From positions 3,960,501-4,024,500 of the forward strand of contig JBBCGG010000001.1 in NCBI GenBank assembly GCA_037200525.1: a stretch of 64,000 bases of DNA, in the 5' to 3' direction. The notes beneath the pieces are model-generated. The model did not search any database and was not told the origin of the DNA. It saw nothing but the letters and a program-made list of their open reading frames with translations. The translations under genes and the position numbers were made by a program. Of this stretch, positions 62,062-64,000 are shown one piece after another (the first letter of the stretch is position 1; the number at the start of each line of letters is the position of its first letter). The DNA is from Methylocella sp. GTDB lineage: Bacteria; Pseudomonadota; Alphaproteobacteria; Rhizobiales; Beijerinckiaceae.

Positions 62062-64000
62062 ATGCGCACCGACAATGCCGAACCCGTTCGCCTGAGAGAC
62101 TACCGGACGCCGGATTATCTGATCGATAAGGTCGATCTCGAGGTGAAGCTCCATGCCACCGCGACTCGAGTGATAGCGCGCCTCGGCATTCGCCCAAGCC
62201 CGCGAGGATGCCTGGGAGCGCCGCTCATTCTCGACGGCGACGGCCTCGTCGCCAAAAAAATTACGCTGGACGGCGAGACTCTCGATCCCGCGTCAGGGCT
62301 CGTGACGGCAAACCACCTGACGCTGGCTGCGCCACCGCAAGTCCCCTTCACGCTGGAAATCGAGACCGAAATCGATCCCTCGGCAAATACCCGCCTCATG
62401 GGGCTGTTCCGTTCGGGCTCGGCCTATTGCACGCAATGCGAACCGGAAGGATTTCGCCGCATCACCTATTTTCTCGACCGGCCCGACGTGCTCAGCGTCT
62501 ATACGGTGAGAATTGAAGCGGACCGATCCGAAGCGCCTCTTCTGCTATCCAACGGCAATAAAATCGACGAAGGCGAACTTGAAGGCGGCCGGCGCCATTT
62601 CGCGGTCTGGCATGATCCGTTTCCAAAACCCTCCTATCTCTTTGCGCTCGTCGGCGGCGACCTCGGCTCCATTCACGATGAATTTATCACGCAATCCGGA
62701 CGCAGGGTCGCGCTCGGCATTCACGTCGAACATGGCAAGGAGGCTCAAGCCGCCTATGCAATGGACGCGTTGAAGCGCTCGATGGCCTGGGACGAGACCG
62801 CATTCGGACGCGAATATGATCTCGACGTTTTCAACATCGTCGCCGTCTCCGATTTCAACATGGGCGCAATGGAGAACAAGGGGCTCAATATCTTTAACGA
62901 CAAATATGTCCTGGCCTCGCCGGCGACCGCGACCGATGCCGATTACGCCCATATCGAAGCTGTGATCGCACATGAATATTTCCACAATTGGACCGGCAAC
63001 CGGATCACCTGCCGCGACTGGTTCCAGCTTTGCCTGAAGGAAGGCCTGACGGTCTTCCGCGATCATGAGTTTTCATCGGATATGCGCTCTCGCGCGGTGC
63101 ATCGCATCGGCGATGTGCGCGCATTGCGGGCGGCGCAATTTCCTGAGGACGCCGGCCCGCTCGCGCATAATGTGCGGCCCGACGTCTATCACGAGATCAA
63201 TAATTTCTACACGGCGACGATCTACGAGAAGGGCGCCGAAATCATCCGCATGTTGAAAGTGCTGATCGGCGATGAGGCCTTCGCCAACGGCATGGATCTT
63301 TATTTTGACAGATATGATGGGACCGCAGCGACGATCGAGGATTTCATCGCCTCCTTCGCTGAGACCGCGCGGCGGGATCTGACGCAATTCTCGCGCTGGT
63401 ATAATCAATCGGGGACGCCGCTCGTCAAAGTCACCGCCGACTATGACGCCGCTGCTCGCACCTTCACGCTCGAATTGACGCAATCCTCCAAGCCGACGCC
63501 TGGACAGGATCGCAAGGAACCTTTCGTCATTCCGGTCGCGCTCGGCCTGCTAGCCAACGGAGGCGATTTGACGTTGCGCGTTTCCGATAAGGACGGCGCC
63601 ACCCCCAGCGAAATTTCCCGCGGCGTGTTCGAGCTCGCAACGCCGCGCCGGAAGATCATCTTCCACGATGTGCCAAGCCGCCCGGTGCCGTCTTTGCTTC
63701 GAGGTTTTTCGGCGCCCGTGCGGCTGGAATATGCGGCGAGCGAAGCCGATCTCATCACGCTCATCGCGCATGACAGCGATTCTTTCAACCGCTGGCAGGC
63801 GGCGCAGACATACGCCACGCGCCTGCTGCTTCGTTCGGTCGAGGCCATCCGAGCGGGCGGCGAGCCATACCGCGATCGCGGCTTTATCGACGCGCTTGCC
63901 ATCGTCATCAAGGACAGCGCCGATCCCGCCTTCGCAGCGCAGATGATCGCCCTGCCAAGCGAAGCCGACATCGCGCGCGAGATCGGCGAGAATGTCGATC
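62062..64000 (+). CDS. pepN: aminopeptidase N, N-terminal 646 residues
   Basis: Runs off the right edge with no stop. M1 family: GAMEN (268-272) for substrate amine recognition, HEYFHNWTGNR with zinc ligands H304 and H308, and the third ligand E327 in CLKEGLTVFRD. The E. coli-type PepN N-terminal domain is visible (RLRDYRTPDYLIDKVDLEVK; ITYFLDRPDVLSVYTVRIEA). It removes N-terminal residues from cytoplasmic peptides. ATG at 62062 starts MRTDNAEPVRL; GTG at 62047 is an alternative. Confidence 0.95.
   Translation, partial: MRTDNAEPVRLRDYRTPDYLIDKVDLEVKLHATATRVIARLGIRPSPRGCLGAPLILDGDGLVAKKITLDGETLDPASGLVTANHLTLAAPPQVPFTLEIETEIDPSANTRLMGLFRSGSAYCTQCEPEGFRRITYFLDRPDVLSVYTVRIEADRSEAPLLLSNGNKIDEGELEGGRRHFAVWHDPFPKPSYLFALVGGDLGSIHDEFITQSGRRVALGIHVEHGKEAQAAYAMDALKRSMAWDETAFGREYDLDVFNIVAVSDFNMGAMENKGLNIFNDKYVLASPATATDADYAHIEAVIAHEYFHNWTGNRITCRDWFQLCLKEGLTVFRDHEFSSDMRSRAVHRIGDVRALRAAQFPEDAGPLAHNVRPDVYHEINNFYTATIYEKGAEIIRMLKVLIGDEAFANGMDLYFDRYDGTAATIEDFIASFAETARRDLTQFSRWYNQSGTPLVKVTADYDAAARTFTLELTQSSKPTPGQDRKEPFVIPVALGLLANGGDLTLRVSDKDGATPSEISRGVFELATPRRKIIFHDVPSRPVPSLLRGFSAPVRLEYAASEADLITLIAHDSDSFNRWQAAQTYATRLLLRSVEAIRAGGEPYRDRGFIDALAIVIKDSADPAFAAQMIALPSEADIAREIGENVD

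Noticed and set aside
1-64000. CRISPR array, restriction-modification or known anti-phage operon
   Set aside because: I found no regularly spaced repeats of CRISPR type and no recognisable methylase, nuclease or defence gene set.

Overview
The window comes from an alphaproteobacterial chromosome, most likely a Hyphomicrobiales member close to the methylotrophic Beijerinckiaceae/Methylocystaceae. That placement is inferred from the order gyrB-clpB-DUF4167-prmC, from DUF2794 and a GCG_CRPN peptide (all typical of the order), and from an MxaD-like protein beside a beta-propeller protein, a pairing associated with PQQ-dependent methanol oxidation.

Region 1 (1-17.3 kb) is core chromosome: gyrB (partial), clpB, DUF4167, prmC, htpG, DUF2794, a Bax-inhibitor protein, an FtsX-type ABC permease, a cupin, a YeeE/YedE sulfur-transport pair broken by one extra base in an A5 run, an ABC ATPase divergent from an arylesterase, thpR and a cytochrome P450.

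Region 2 (17,310-40,010) is a 22.7-kb integrated element in tRNA-Glu(CTC). A 58-bp repeat carrying the 3' part of the tRNA (57/58 identical) lies at both ends, and a tyrosine integrase sits next to the right copy. The left part carries an AlpA-like protein, a primase-helicase (DUF5906 type) followed by an AT-rich segment framed by 9-bp repeats in opposite orientation (a candidate origin), a HGG-motif phage protein and a serine recombinase whose start codon lies inside a perfect 13-bp inverted repeat. Next come a GNAT-like gene, a podovirus-type internal virion protein and a decayed phage gene split by an IS5-family element. The right part is cargo: a secreted carboxylesterase, membrane and exported proteins, an IS3-family element with a CCCG target duplication, a PRC-barrel remnant, a lipoprotein and a stray 3' fragment of a tRNA-Thr. 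It reads as a decaying podovirus-like prophage or phage satellite that gathered cargo.

Region 3 (40.0-51.1 kb) is accessory: ppk2, a quorum-sensing cluster (luxI and two paralogous luxR genes, one with altered conserved residues), a TetR regulator, an IS5-family element, a Wza-type export lipoprotein, and an SRAP gene cut cleanly by a second identical copy of the 833-bp IS, followed by remnants including a TonB-receptor N-terminus.

Region 4 (51.1-64 kb) returns to core metabolism: methylmalonyl-CoA mutase, an EF-G-like GTPase, otsB, a glyoxalase, a CDF exporter coupled to an MFS/LplT-like transporter, the beta-propeller and MxaD-like genes, a second copy of a ~240-bp dispersed repeat first seen inside the island, and aminopeptidase N running off the end.
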